This document shows positions 8,482 through 18,449 of a stretch of DNA of 64,000 nucleotides, piece after piece. How positions within the stretch are numbered: the first letter of the stretch is position 1; each line of letters starts with the position of its first letter. Both the position numbers and the translations under genes were made by a program. The notes under the pieces were generated by a model. It was not told the origin of the DNA. It did not search any database and worked only from the letters and a program-made list of their open reading frames with translations. The stretch comes from Nocardioides daeguensis. GTDB lineage: Bacteria; Actinomycetota; Actinomycetes; Propionibacteriales; Nocardioidaceae. The stretch lies in NCBI RefSeq assembly GCF_019192965.1, contig NZ_JAHTKU010000022.1, positions 1-64,000 of the forward strand, in the 5' to 3' direction.

Positions 8482-8511
8482 ATGCCTCTCACCACGGACC
8501 GCCTCTCGTGA
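8482..8511 (+). CDS. Nine-codon leader peptide coupled to the DUF808 gene
   Basis: ATG with eight further codons encodes MPLTTDRLS. Its TGA (8509-8511) overlaps the GTG start of the DUF808 gene in a GTGA junction. The ATG follows a TAGCCT box by six bases, which would make it the first codon of a leaderless mRNA. Because the GTG at 8508 has no ribosome binding site, translation of the main gene may depend on ribosomes that finish this peptide. The idea rests on position only; the peptide sequence itself suggests no function. Confidence 0.4.
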   Translation: MPLTTDRLS

Positions 8512-9488
8512 GCGCTGGCCTGTTCGGACTTCTCGACGACGTCGCCGCCATCGCGAAGATGGCCGCCGCGTCGGTGGACGACGTCGGCGCGGCTGCCGGC
8601 AAGGCGACCGCCAAGGCGGCCGGCGTGGTGATCGACGACACCGCGGTCACGCCGCAGTACGTCCAGGGCGTCGCGGCCACACGCGAGCTCCCGATCGTCA
8701 AGAAGATCGCGATCGGCTCGATCCGCAACAAGCTGCTGATCATCCTCCCGGTGTCGCTGCTGCTCAGCGAGTTCCTGCCGGACCTGCTCCCGATCATCTT
8801 GATGATCGGCGGCACGTTCTTGGCCTACGAGGGCGCGCACAAGATCTGGCACATGGTCACCGGCCACGACGAGCACGAGGCCCCGGTCGCCGAGGTCGGC
8901 GCCGATGCCGAGCGGGAGCTGGTGGCGGGAGCGATCCGCACCGACCTCATCCTGTCGGCCGAGATCATGGTGATCGCGCTGGCGTCGGTCGAGGACGAGG
9001 GCTTCTGGACCAAGCTCGGCACGCTGTTCGTCGTCGCGATCGTCATCACCGTCGCTGTCTACGGCGTCGTGGCGCTCATCGTGAAGATGGACGACGCCGG
9101 CCTCAGCCTCGCCCAGCGCTCCTCGGCCTTCGCCCAGAAGGTCGGGCGCGGCCTGGTCGCCGCCATGCCGCGCCTGCTGTCGATCATCTCGATCGTCGGC
9201 ACCGTCGCGATGCTCTGGGTCGGTGGCCACATCCTCCTCGTCAACGTGCACGAGGTCGGCTGGTGGGACGCGCCGTACACGTGGGTCCACGGCATCGAGC
9301 ACGACATCGAGCACGCGGTCCACGGCGTCGTCGGCAGCGCCCTGGCCTGGCTCGCCAACACCGGCATCTCGGCCGTGATCGGCCTCGTCGTCGGCTCGGT
9401 CGTCGTGGCGGTCGTGCGACTGTTGCCGTTCAGCGGCGACAAGGACCCGATCGAGCGGTACGAGGACGGCGCGCCCGCCCCGCACTGA
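8508..9488 (+). CDS. DUF808 (YedI-type) membrane protein
   Basis: A 326-residue protein of the DUF808/YedI family, recognised by AGLFGLLDDVAAIAKMAAASVDD at its start, the conserved PQYVQG and KKIAIGSIRNKLLIILP, and a GGTFLAYEGAHKIW segment. Five or so membrane segments follow. The family's function is not established. The start is the GTG directly overlapping the stop of a nine-codon leader, and no Shine-Dalgarno sequence precedes it. A hairpin just after the stop ends the transcript before the convergent ribH gene. Confidence 0.88.
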   Translation: MSAGLFGLLDDVAAIAKMAAASVDDVGAAAGKATAKAAGVVIDDTAVTPQYVQGVAATRELPIVKKIAIGSIRNKLLIILPVSLLLSEFLPDLLPIILMIGGTFLAYEGAHKIWHMVTGHDEHEAPVAEVGADAERELVAGAIRTDLILSAEIMVIALASVEDEGFWTKLGTLFVVAIVITVAVYGVVALIVKMDDAGLSLAQRSSAFAQKVGRGLVAAMPRLLSIISIVGTVAMLWVGGHILLVNVHEVGWWDAPYTWVHGIEHDIEHAVHGVVGSALAWLANTGISAVIGLVVGSVVVAVVRLLPFSGDKDPIERYEDGAPAPH

Positions 9489-9490
9489 GC

Positions 9491-9518
9491 GCCCGACCGA
9501 GCCCCGGAGCGGTCGGGC
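9491..9518. terminator. Hairpin between convergent DUF808 and ribH genes
   Basis: A 9-bp perfect stem (9491-9499 with 9510-9518) and a 10-base loop. It has no T run, as is common for terminators in this very GC-rich sequence. Confidence 0.65.
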
Positions 9519-9523
9519 GAGGG

Positions 9524-9961
9524 TCAGCAGGCGGGCAGCTTGACCGTCGCGTCCAGGGCGGCCGCCAGCTCGCGGCCCTTCGTCTCGAAGTGGCCCCGGA
9601 AGTAGGTCGTGTGCTCGTCGTGCTCGTGGAAGTGGTGCGGCGTGAGGACCGCGGAGAACACCGGCACGTCGGTCTCGAGCTGCACGCGCATCAGCGCGTC
9701 GACGACCGACGCCGCCACGAAGTCGTGACGGTAGATGCCGCCGTCGACCACGAGCGCGGCTGCCGCGACGCCGGCGTACTGACCGGACAGCGCGCGCCGG
9801 CGCACCTGCAGCGGGATCTCGAACGCACCCGGCACGTGCACGACGTCGACGGTGTAGCCGCGCGGCTCGAGCTCGGTACGGAACGTGTCGACGGCGACGT
9901 CGACGATGTCGGCGTGCCAGCGGGCCGCGACGATGGCGACGCGGGGGGCGGTGGGTGACAT
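9524..9961 (-). CDS. ribH: 6,7-dimethyl-8-ribityllumazine synthase, type II (RibH2)
   Basis: A 145-residue lumazine synthase, the penultimate enzyme of riboflavin synthesis. RWHADIVD, GAFEIP, VDGGIYRHDFVA and SAVLTPHHFHEHDEH match the type II (RibH2) subfamily known from Brucella and rhizobia rather than the common RibH1, whose motif is closer to GAVIRGATPHFDYVA. RibH2 enzymes are known as decamers and not 60-mer capsids; that is family knowledge. AGGAGAG precedes the ATG. No other riboflavin gene is adjacent. An FMN riboswitch directly upstream shows that it is controlled by flavin level. Confidence 0.92.
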   Translation of the reverse strand: MSPTAPRVAIVAARWHADIVDVAVDTFRTELEPRGYTVDVVHVPGAFEIPLQVRRRALSGQYAGVAAAALVVDGGIYRHDFVAASVVDALMRVQLETDVPVFSAVLTPHHFHEHDEHTTYFRGHFETKGRELAAALDATVKLPAC

Positions 9962-9974
9962 GGGCTCTCCTGTT

Positions 9975-10002
9975 CGCGTGTCACCCAGGGCGTGACGACG
10001 CG
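9975..10002 (-). promoter_or_regulatory. Candidate expression-platform hairpin of the FMN riboswitch
   Basis: On the minus strand, CGCGT plus GTCAC pair with GTGAC plus ACGCG around a 7-base loop, with one bulged base. The hairpin lies between the riboswitch aptamer and the Shine-Dalgarno sequence of ribH, with no T run after it. It could act by early termination or by presenting or hiding the ribosome binding site; the sequence does not decide which. Confidence 0.5.
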
Positions 10003-10017
10003 CGCGGGGCCCGTCGC

Positions 10018-10175
10018 GTTCTCTTCCTTCCGGACTGTGACCGTCGGCTCCGGAGTCGCACCGGATCTGCTGACCCGCCCCGGTCGAGACCGGGACGGCG
10101 CTCGCGGGCTCGGTCGCCCCGGATCCGCCGGGACGCCCTCACCGCCGGTGGGGACTTCCACCCCGCCCTGAGAAC
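10018..10175 (-). promoter_or_regulatory. FMN riboswitch (RFN element)
   Basis: On the minus strand the element runs from GTTCTCAGGGCGGGGTG through CCCCACCGGCGGT and GATCCGGTGCGACTCCGGAG to CCGACGGTCACAGTCCGG and a closing GAAGAGAAC. These are the conserved blocks of the FMN aptamer in the right order, and the GTTCTC and GAGAAC ends pair to close it. One arm carries a GC-rich extension. It precedes ribH by 56 bases and should lower RibH production when FMN is plentiful. Confidence 0.95.
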
Positions 10176-10384
10176 GTACGGCGACAGGCTACCGGCTCCA
10201 GCACGCCCCGCGGCAGCGTGCCCGCATGGTGCCCACCACGCCCGCCACGACGGGCGGCACCGGGCGGCACCGGGGCCCGCCCCAGATGTCTGGGAACCGG
10301 TGCCCACCGACAGTTCTGGGGCTCCGGAGAACCCGTCCGCCTGGGATGGTCGGCGCACCCCCGGTGCGGCCAGCATCTCGTGTC
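10176..10384. other. Intergenic region upstream of the riboswitch and the MFS gene
   Basis: About 210 bases between the FMN aptamer (minus) and the MFS start (plus). It must hold the promoter of the ribH transcript and probably that of the exporter. I see no convincing -35/-10 pair or operator palindrome in it. Confidence 0.4.
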
Positions 10385-11797
10385 ATGACGATGACGACCG
10401 AGACCGCACAGGTCACCGGGACCGCCCCCGGCCAGAAGGTCAGCATCGCTGTCGCCTGCGTTGCGACCGTGATGCTGATGCTCGACGTGAGCGTGGTCAA
10501 CACCGCCCTCAACGACATCGCCGCCGGGCTGCAGGCCGGCCTGTCCGGGCTGCAGTGGGTGATCGACGCGTACACGCTGCCCCTGGCGGCCGTCGTGCTC
10601 TCGGCCGGAGCGCTTGCGGACCGGTTCGGTCGCAAGCGCGCGTTCGTCGGCGGCATGGTGCTGTTCACGCTCGCGTCGGCGGCGTGCGCGCTCGCGCCCG
10701 GCATCGCGACCCTGGTCGCCGCGCGTGCGGCTCAGGGAGTGGGCGCCGCGGTGCTGTTCGCCACCGCGCTGGCGCTGATCTCCGAGGTGACGCCGACGGT
10801 CGAGGAACGGGCCCGGGCGCTGGGCGTCTACGGCGCGGCGATCGGGGCCGCCTTCGCGATCGGCCCGTTCGTGGGCGGCGTGCTGACCGAGGCGATCGGC
10901 TGGCGAGCGATCTTCTGGTGCAACGTGCCGATCGGCGTACTGACCCTCGTGCTGGCGCGCCGGGTGCGCGAGAGCCGGGACCCACAGGCCCGGCGGCTCG
11001 ACGTACCCGGTCAGGTGGCGCTCGTCGTGGGCCTGTTCCTGCTCGTGCTCGCCCTGCTCCGTGGCAACGAGGACGGCTGGGGCAGCGCGCTGGTCGCCTC
11101 GTCGCTGGCCGGTGCGCTGGCCGCGCTGGTCGCCCTGGTCGTCATCGAACACCGCTCGCGTGCTCCGATGCTGCCGCTCGGGCTGTTCCGGCGGCCGAGC
11201 TTCACCGCACCGCAGCTGCTCGTCTTCGGCATCTCGGCGTCCTTCTTCGCCGGCTTCCTCTACCTGACCCTTTACCTCCAGGGCGTCGTCGGGCTGAGCC
11301 CGCTGCAGACCGGCCTGGCGTACCTGCCCGGCACCGCGCTCGTCTTCGTCGTCTCCGGCATGACGGCCGGCCTGATGACCCGGTTCGCTCCCGGAGCGCT
11401 GGCCGTCGTCGGGCTGCTGCTCGTGGCCGCCGGGATGGTGGTCTTCGCGTGGACCACGCACGCCGACTCCGGCTGGGCCTCGATCCTGCCCGGCTTCCTG
11501 CTGGCCAGCGTCGGCACCGGGCTGTTCAACCCGTCCGGGAGCGCGCTCGCGCTCACCGCGCTCCCGCCCGAGCAGAGCGGGCTGGCCGCAGGTGCGAACG
11601 ACACCTTCCGGCAGACCGGTCTGGCGGTCGGCGTGGCGTGGCTGGGCACCTTCCTTCCCGCGGCCGGCCCGTTCGGCACCGACCCGGGCGCGTTCGTCGC
11701 CGGGCTGCACCACGCGGTGCTGGCCGCCGGCCTGCTGGCGCTCGGGTGTGCGGTCGTGGGCGGTCTGTTGCTGCGCCCCGAGGGACATTCCCGATGA
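10385..11797 (+). CDS. MFS drug exporter, DHA2 (14-helix) type
   Basis: A 470-residue major facilitator exporter of the EmrB/QacA group. Motif A appears as GALADRFGRKRAFVGG, motif C-like glycines follow (GAAIGAAFAIGPFVGG), and LDVSVVNTALNDIA in the first helix is the DHA2 hallmark. About 14 membrane segments fit the length. It probably exports a toxic organic compound by proton antiport; the substrate is unknown. No regulator gene is adjacent. The ATG at 10385 is chosen because the conserved domain begins shortly after it; the upstream in-frame extension is unlike protein sequence. Confidence 0.9.
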   Translation: MTMTTETAQVTGTAPGQKVSIAVACVATVMLMLDVSVVNTALNDIAAGLQAGLSGLQWVIDAYTLPLAAVVLSAGALADRFGRKRAFVGGMVLFTLASAACALAPGIATLVAARAAQGVGAAVLFATALALISEVTPTVEERARALGVYGAAIGAAFAIGPFVGGVLTEAIGWRAIFWCNVPIGVLTLVLARRVRESRDPQARRLDVPGQVALVVGLFLLVLALLRGNEDGWGSALVASSLAGALAALVALVVIEHRSRAPMLPLGLFRRPSFTAPQLLVFGISASFFAGFLYLTLYLQGVVGLSPLQTGLAYLPGTALVFVVSGMTAGLMTRFAPGALAVVGLLLVAAGMVVFAWTTHADSGWASILPGFLLASVGTGLFNPSGSALALTALPPEQSGLAAGANDTFRQTGLAVGVAWLGTFLPAAGPFGTDPGAFVAGLHHAVLAAGLLALGCAVVGGLLLRPEGHSR

Positions 11798-11918
11798 TTC
11801 CCCGGGCCTCGGAGCACGCTTGTAGGGTGGTCCACGTCATGCGCGGGAGATCCCGACGATGCGCAGATGCGCCGCAGGACCCAGCTGTCACACGACACTC
11901 GAACCTCGAGGATCACTC

Positions 11919-13361
<1,443 letters not shown>

Positions 13362-13373
13362 GCAGTACGTCGA

Positions 13374-13406
13374 GGAGGCCCGGCACCGTGGTGGTGCCGG
13401 GCCTCC
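13374..13406 (+). terminator. ahcY terminator
   Basis: A 14-bp perfect stem (13374-13387 with 13393-13406) and a 5-base loop, without a T run. It separates ahcY from the mtrA promoter. Confidence 0.8.
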
Positions 13407-13420
13407 GGCGTGCTGCCGCC

Positions 13421-13426
13421 TAGGAT
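13421..13426 (+). promoter_or_regulatory. -10 box of the mtrA leaderless promoter
   Basis: TAGGAT lies six bases before the GTG of mtrA, and there is no Shine-Dalgarno sequence. The spacing places the transcription start at or next to the GTG. No clear -35 element is visible because the terminator hairpin occupies that position. Confidence 0.6.
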
Positions 13427-13432
13427 TACGGC

Positions 13433-14143
13433 GTGACCCCGCCCAGCAGCGCGCCGTACGCCACGAAGGGACGCGTCCTCGTCGTCGACGACGACGCCCC
13501 GCTCGCGGAGATGCTCGGCATCGTGCTGGGGCAGGAGGGCTTCGAGAGCCGGCCCTGCCCGCGCGGCGACCTGGCGCTGGCGGCGTTCCGCGAGTACCGG
13601 CCCGACCTGGTGCTGCTCGACCTGATGCTGCCCGGCAAGGACGGCATCGACGTGTGCAAGGAGATCCGCGCCGAGTCCGGCGTGCCCATCGTCATGCTGA
13701 CCGCCAAGGGCGACACCGTCGACGTCGTGGTGGGGCTGGAGTCCGGGGCCGACGACTACGTCGTCAAGCCGTTCAAGCCCAAGGAGCTGGTCGCCCGGAT
13801 CCGGGCCCGGGTACGGCGCACCGACGCCGTGCCGCAGGAGACGCTCACCATCCGTGACGTCGAGATCGACGTGGCCGGACACGCGGTCACCCGCGACGGC
13901 CACGAGATCTCGCTGACGCCGCTCGAGTTCGACCTGCTGCTCTGTCTGGCCCGCAAGCCCGGCCAGGTCTTCACCCGCCAGGTGCTGCTGGAGGAGGTCT
14001 GGGGCTACCAGCACGCCGCGGACACCCGCCTGGTCAACGTCCACGTCCAGCGGTTGCGCTCGAAGGTCGAGCACGATCCCGAGCACCCCGAGATCGTGCT
14101 GACGGTGCGTGGCGTCGGCTACAAGGCCGGCTCGGGGTCATGA
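13433..14143 (+). CDS. mtrA: Response regulator MtrA
   Basis: A 236-residue OmpR/PhoB-type regulator. The receiver domain covers residues 14-125, with the acidic pair DDD at 19-21, the phosphorylated Asp63 in LLDLMLPGKDG, Thr90 and Lys112 (VKPFKPKE). A winged-helix DNA-binding domain covers residues 140-234 and ends in RGVGYK. With the adjacent kinase MtrB and lipoprotein LpqB it forms the conserved actinobacterial system that controls cell-wall and division genes. It starts at GTG, and its stop overlaps the mtrB ATG by four bases. Confidence 0.96.
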   Translation: MTPPSSAPYATKGRVLVVDDDAPLAEMLGIVLGQEGFESRPCPRGDLALAAFREYRPDLVLLDLMLPGKDGIDVCKEIRAESGVPIVMLTAKGDTVDVVVGLESGADDYVVKPFKPKELVARIRARVRRTDAVPQETLTIRDVEIDVAGHAVTRDGHEISLTPLEFDLLLCLARKPGQVFTRQVLLEEVWGYQHAADTRLVNVHVQRLRSKVEHDPEHPEIVLTVRGVGYKAGSGS

Positions 14144-15870
14144 CCACCAGGCCCGCGGCGGCCGGGTCCGGTCACCGCGTGCTCGCCGCGCTCCGCCGGT
14201 GCTGGGGGTGGCTCGCCCCCCGGCTGCGGCGGGCGCTGACCTTCTGGCGCCGCTCGATCCAGGCCCGGGTCGTGGCGAGCACGGTCGTGCTGTCGGCCGT
14301 CGTGGTCAGCGGCGTCGGCTGGATCCTGCTGCAGCAGACCCGCGACGGCCTGCTGCACCACCGCGCCGACGTGGTCCTCGGCGAGGTCGACGCGGAGGTC
14401 GCCGACGCCCAGGACCGGCTCGAGGCGGCGTCCGGCCGGGAGGTCAACGCCAGCCAGCAACAACGTGACCTCGTCGACCCGATCATCGAGCGGGGCGACA
14501 GCCGGGGGTACGCCGTCGTGCTGGCCGGCCCCGAGGGGGAGGACCCGGCCCTGCGGACCGGCGGCGGCGAGTACACCAGCGGCCTCGACCTGGCCAGCAT
14601 CCCGGCATCGCTCGAGGAGCACTTCGACGGGCCGAGCCGCGCGACCGCATGGACCTACACCGAGATCGTGCGCTCGTCGGGGACCGGGCCCGGTGCCGGC
14701 ACCAGCCGCGAGCCCGGCATCGTGGTCGGCTCCCAGGTGCAGCTGCCCTCGGACGGCAAGACCTACACCCTGTACTTCCTGTTCCCGCTCACCGAGGAGG
14801 AGGAGACGCTGAGCCTGGTGACCCGGGGGCTGCTGACCGCCGCCGGTCTCCTCCTCGCTCTCGTCGCCGGGCTCACCTGGCTGGTGACGCGGCAGGTCGT
14901 CACGCCGATCCGGCTGGCCCGTCGGGTGGCCGAGCGGCTCGCCGCCGGCCGGCTGCAGGAGCGGCTGCAGGTCACCGGCGAGGACGACATCGCCCGGCTG
15001 GCCTACTCGTTCAACCAGATGGCGACCAGCCTCCAGCGCCAGATCCGCCAGCTGGAGGAGCTGAGCTGGGTCCAGCGCCGCTTCGTCTCCGACGTCTCCC
15101 ACGAGCTGCGGACGCCCCTCACGACGGTCCGGCTGGCCTCCGACGTGCTCCACGACGCCCGCGAGAGCTTCGACCCGGCCACCGCGCGCTCGGCGGAGCT
15201 GATGCAGGCCGAGCTCGACCGGTTCGAGAACCTGCTCGTCGACCTGCTGGAGATCAGCCGCTTCGACGCCGGCGCCGCCGTCCTCGCCACCGAGAACGTC
15301 AACCTCGGCGACCTGGTACGACGGGTGGTCGACGCCGCGCGGCCGCTGGCCGACCAGCGGGGGGTGCGGGTGCAGGTCGAGGAGCCGGGGCACCCGGTCC
15401 AGGCCGACGTCGACGTGCGCCGCATCGAGCGGATCGTGCGCAACCTGGTCACCAACGCCATCGACCACGCCCTGGCCGACGACCCCACCGAGGCGGTCAT
15501 CGTGCGGCTGGCCTCCGACGAGGAGGCCGCCGCGATCACGGTGCGCGACCACGGTGTCGGGTTGGCGCCGGGGGAGGCCTCGATGGTGTTCAACCGGTTC
15601 TGGCGCTCCGACCCGGCCCGGACCCGCACCAGCGGCGGCACGGGCCTCGGGCTCGCGATCGCCCAGGAGGACGCCCACCTGCACGGCGGCTGGCTCCAGG
15701 CCTGGGGCCGGACCGGGCAGGGGGCGCAGTTCCGGCTCACCGTGCCGCGCCACGCCGGGGGGACGCTGCGGCACAGCCCGCTGCCGCTGGTCCCCGAGGA
15801 CGCCATGTCGAGCGACGCCGCCGTCGTGGTCGGGCCCGCGGGCGTCGTACCGGAGGAGGGGAAGCAATGA
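14140..15870 (+). CDS. mtrB: Sensor histidine kinase MtrB
   Basis: A 576-residue membrane kinase. A first membrane segment is near residues 45-65, an extracytoplasmic sensor domain follows to about 225, and a second membrane segment spans 230-250. HAMP comes next, then the phospho-accepting His321 in SDVSHELRTPL. The ATP-binding domain has the N box NLVTNAIDHA, the G1 box DHGVGLAP and G2 GGTGLGLAI. The long extracytoplasmic domain is typical of MtrB. It overlaps mtrA and lpqB by four bases each, so the three are probably translated together. Confidence 0.95.
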   Translation: MTTRPAAAGSGHRVLAALRRCWGWLAPRLRRALTFWRRSIQARVVASTVVLSAVVVSGVGWILLQQTRDGLLHHRADVVLGEVDAEVADAQDRLEAASGREVNASQQQRDLVDPIIERGDSRGYAVVLAGPEGEDPALRTGGGEYTSGLDLASIPASLEEHFDGPSRATAWTYTEIVRSSGTGPGAGTSREPGIVVGSQVQLPSDGKTYTLYFLFPLTEEEETLSLVTRGLLTAAGLLLALVAGLTWLVTRQVVTPIRLARRVAERLAAGRLQERLQVTGEDDIARLAYSFNQMATSLQRQIRQLEELSWVQRRFVSDVSHELRTPLTTVRLASDVLHDARESFDPATARSAELMQAELDRFENLLVDLLEISRFDAGAAVLATENVNLGDLVRRVVDAARPLADQRGVRVQVEEPGHPVQADVDVRRIERIVRNLVTNAIDHALADDPTEAVIVRLASDEEAAAITVRDHGVGLAPGEASMVFNRFWRSDPARTRTSGGTGLGLAIAQEDAHLHGGWLQAWGRTGQGAQFRLTVPRHAGGTLRHSPLPLVPEDAMSSDAAVVVGPAGVVPEEGKQ

Positions 15871-17609
15871 CACGCTCACGGGTCCTCCCGGCGCTCGCGC
15901 TGGTGCTGGCCGTGCTGGCGGGCTGCACGTCGCTGCCCACGTCGGGCCCGGTCGTGCAGAGCCGCGGCACGGACCGTGGCGACACCCGCCGCGCCAGTGA
16001 CATCGACGCGCGGCCACCGGTCGACGGCGCGTCCCGAACCGAGGTGGTCGCCGGCTTCCTCGACGCGATGACCGCGTGGCCGGTGCAGACCAGCGTCGCC
16101 AAGCAGTACCTCACCGACGAGGCCGCCGCCGGCTGGAACCCCGAGCAGGAGACGGTCATCTACAGCGACTCGCTGCCGGTGCGTGAGAGCGCGGGCACGG
16201 TGTCGGTCCAGCTGACGGCGGCCGACCGGCTCGACGCCGTGGGGGCGTGGCGCGGCGCGATGGCGACCGACGAGCTCACCCTCGAGTTCCGGGTGGCGAT
16301 CCAGGACGGGGAGTACCGCATCGTCGACCCGCCGGACGCCCTCGTCGTCCCGGCCTCGTGGTTCCGGCAGCGCTACCACCAGGTGTCGCTCTACTACTTC
16401 GACCCGATCGCGAAGATCCTCGTTCCCGAGCCGGTGTTCGTGCCCGAGGGCGACCAGCTCGCGACCAGCCTCGTCTCGGGGCTGCTGGCGGGGCCGCCGC
16501 CCCTGGCCCAGGGCGTGGTGCGCTCGTTCCTGCCGGCCGGTCTGAGCGTCGGCCTGTCCGTCCCGGTCAGCGACGCCGGCGTCGCCGACATCGCGCTGGT
16601 CGGGGAGGCCCAGTCGGTGACCTCCGAGCAGGCCGAGCTGATGCTCGCCCAGCTGGCCTGGACGCTGCGCCAGGACCCGGCGGTGACCGCGCTGCGGGTC
16701 AGCGTCGACGGGACCGCGCTGCCCCTGCCGGGCGGGGTGTCGCAGTACTCCGTCGACGCGGCCGCCGCCTTCGGGCCGGCCGGCCCCGGCGGCGGCAAGA
16801 CGCTCTACGGCATCCGCCAGGGCCGCCTGGTCTCCGGCGCCCGGGACGCCGACCTCGACCCGGTCACCGGCACGTTCGGCGACGAGGGCGCCGGGGTGGT
16901 CGCGGTCGCGGTCCGCCCGGACAACGAGGAGGCCGCCGCGGTCGACCTCGGTGGCAGCCGGGTCCGTCTGGCCCGGGTGCAGCAGTCGGCCGCCGAGCCG
17001 GGGGCCGCCGTGCTGCTGTCGGGCGGACAGTACGCGCGGCCGACCTGGGACAACGCCGGGCGGCTGTGGGTGCTCGAGCGGCGCCCGGGTGGCGCCGTGG
17101 TGTGGCTGTACGACGGCACCGGGCCGCGCGCCGTCCGCGTCCCCGGGATCACCGGGGCCCGCGCCCGCGAGCTCGTCGTCAGCCGCGACGGCACCCGCCT
17201 GGTCGGGACCGTCCGGGTCCCCGGCAGCGGCGACGCGGTCGTCGGCGCCCGGGTGCTGATCGGGGGCCGCGGGCAGGTCCGGCGAGCGTTGCGGCCGTTC
17301 GTCGTGCGCGGCCCCGAGGGCAGCCCGATCACCGACCTCGCCTGGGCCAGTCCGGTCCGGGTCGCCCTGCTCACCGCGACGGCGCCGGGCAGCCTCTACG
17401 AGGCCGACGTCGTCGCCGCCGACGGCGCCACGATCGGCGTCGACGTGCTCTCGACGATCGTCACCGGTGAGGTCCTCGGCCTCGCCGCCTCTCCGGTGGA
17501 GGACGCCCCGGTGTACGCCGTCTACGCCGACCGGTTCGTCGACCTCGTGCGTCAGGAGGAGCAGGACGCCGGTCCCGACGGGCTCGCCCAGCTCGACTAC
17601 GCCGGCTGA
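15867..17609 (+). CDS. lpqB: Lipoprotein LpqB
   Basis: A 580-residue lipoprotein. The signal peptide ends in the lipobox VLAGC with the lipidated Cys20. A GerMN-type domain lies around residues 190-310 and a beta-propeller-like C-terminal domain covers about 330-575. LpqB is known to interact with the extracytoplasmic domain of MtrB and to affect MtrA phosphorylation in mycobacteria. The ATG overlaps the mtrB stop, and GGAGGAGGGG precedes it. Length and position match the family. Confidence 0.95.
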   Translation: MTRSRVLPALALVLAVLAGCTSLPTSGPVVQSRGTDRGDTRRASDIDARPPVDGASRTEVVAGFLDAMTAWPVQTSVAKQYLTDEAAAGWNPEQETVIYSDSLPVRESAGTVSVQLTAADRLDAVGAWRGAMATDELTLEFRVAIQDGEYRIVDPPDALVVPASWFRQRYHQVSLYYFDPIAKILVPEPVFVPEGDQLATSLVSGLLAGPPPLAQGVVRSFLPAGLSVGLSVPVSDAGVADIALVGEAQSVTSEQAELMLAQLAWTLRQDPAVTALRVSVDGTALPLPGGVSQYSVDAAAAFGPAGPGGGKTLYGIRQGRLVSGARDADLDPVTGTFGDEGAGVVAVAVRPDNEEAAAVDLGGSRVRLARVQQSAAEPGAAVLLSGGQYARPTWDNAGRLWVLERRPGGAVVWLYDGTGPRAVRVPGITGARARELVVSRDGTRLVGTVRVPGSGDAVVGARVLIGGRGQVRRALRPFVVRGPEGSPITDLAWASPVRVALLTATAPGSLYEADVVAADGATIGVDVLSTIVTGEVLGLAASPVEDAPVYAVYADRFVDLVRQEEQDAGPDGLAQLDYAG

Positions 17610-17667
17610 CTCCACAGGCCCCGGGGCGAGGGTTGTCCCGGGCCGGCTCGGCTGCTGGGCTGGCCCG

Positions 17668-18411
17668 GTGGCCACCGCAGGCAGGACCCTGCCGCTCCTC
17701 GCCGACGGGTTCGTCGACCTGGTGCTCGGCTCGCGCTGCGTGGGATGCGGGCGCCCCGGCCGGCCCTGCTGCCCCGCGTGCCGCGAGGCAGTCCGGGCGT
17801 GCGCAGAGGAGGCCGGCCCGCACTGGCCCACGCCCTGCCCGGCGGGCCTGGTGCCGCCGTACGCGGTGGGGGAGTACGGCGGCCTGCTGCGCGCGCTGGT
17901 CCTCGCCCACAAGGAGCGCCGCGTGCTCGCCCTGGCCCGGCCGCTCGGTGAGCTGCTGGCGGGCTCCGTGGCGGTGGCCGCTGCGTCCGCGCCGGGCCCG
18001 GTCGTGCTGGTGCCGGTGCCCTCGCGCGCCTCGACCGTGCGCCGGCGCGGTCACGACCCGATGCTGGCGATGACCCGGGTGGCGGCCGGCCTGCTCGGTC
18101 CCGAGGTCCAGGTGGGTCGAGTGCTGCGGCTGCGCCCGGGCGTCGTCGACCAGGCGGGGCTGGACGCCGCCGGCCGGGCCGTGAACCTGGCCGGTTCGAT
18201 GACGGCGCCCGCGGCCGGCGTACGACGCCTCGCCCGGCGCTGCCCCCGCGCCCACGTCGTGGTGTGCGACGACGTGCTGACGACGGGCGCCACCGTGCGG
18301 GAGGCGCAGCGCGCGCTGGAGGCGGCGGGGGTGCCCGTGCACGCCGCCGCGGTGGTCGCGGCCACCCGGCGCAGGACCCGCGCCCCGTCGGCCGGGGGAC
18401 CTCCGACCTGA
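17668..18411 (+). CDS. comF: ComF family phosphoribosyltransferase-like protein
   Basis: A 247-residue ComF-type protein. The N-terminal zinc-binding motif CVGCGRPGRPCCPAC lies near residues 24-38. The phosphoribosyltransferase fold follows, with VVLVPVPSR, the RRRGHDPM motif and the PRPP-binding loop VVVCDDVLTTGATV. ComF proteins serve DNA uptake in competent bacteria, but in actinobacteria the role is unclear. The start is a GTG 58 bases after lpqB; upstream in-frame sequence overlaps lpqB and lacks family similarity. The order lpqB-comF-hpf is conserved in actinobacteria. Confidence 0.9.
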   Translation: MATAGRTLPLLADGFVDLVLGSRCVGCGRPGRPCCPACREAVRACAEEAGPHWPTPCPAGLVPPYAVGEYGGLLRALVLAHKERRVLALARPLGELLAGSVAVAAASAPGPVVLVPVPSRASTVRRRGHDPMLAMTRVAAGLLGPEVQVGRVLRLRPGVVDQAGLDAAGRAVNLAGSMTAPAAGVRRLARRCPRAHVVVCDDVLTTGATVREAQRALEAAGVPVHAAAVVAATRRRTRAPSAGGPPT

Positions 18412-18449
18412 ACTTGGGGTCAAGCCTTTCTTCGTCACCAGCGACGGAC

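Noticed and set aside
11798-11918. Possible SAH or SAM riboswitch in front of ahcY
   Set aside because: The 120-base leader lacks the conserved blocks of either class; only weak hairpins are present.
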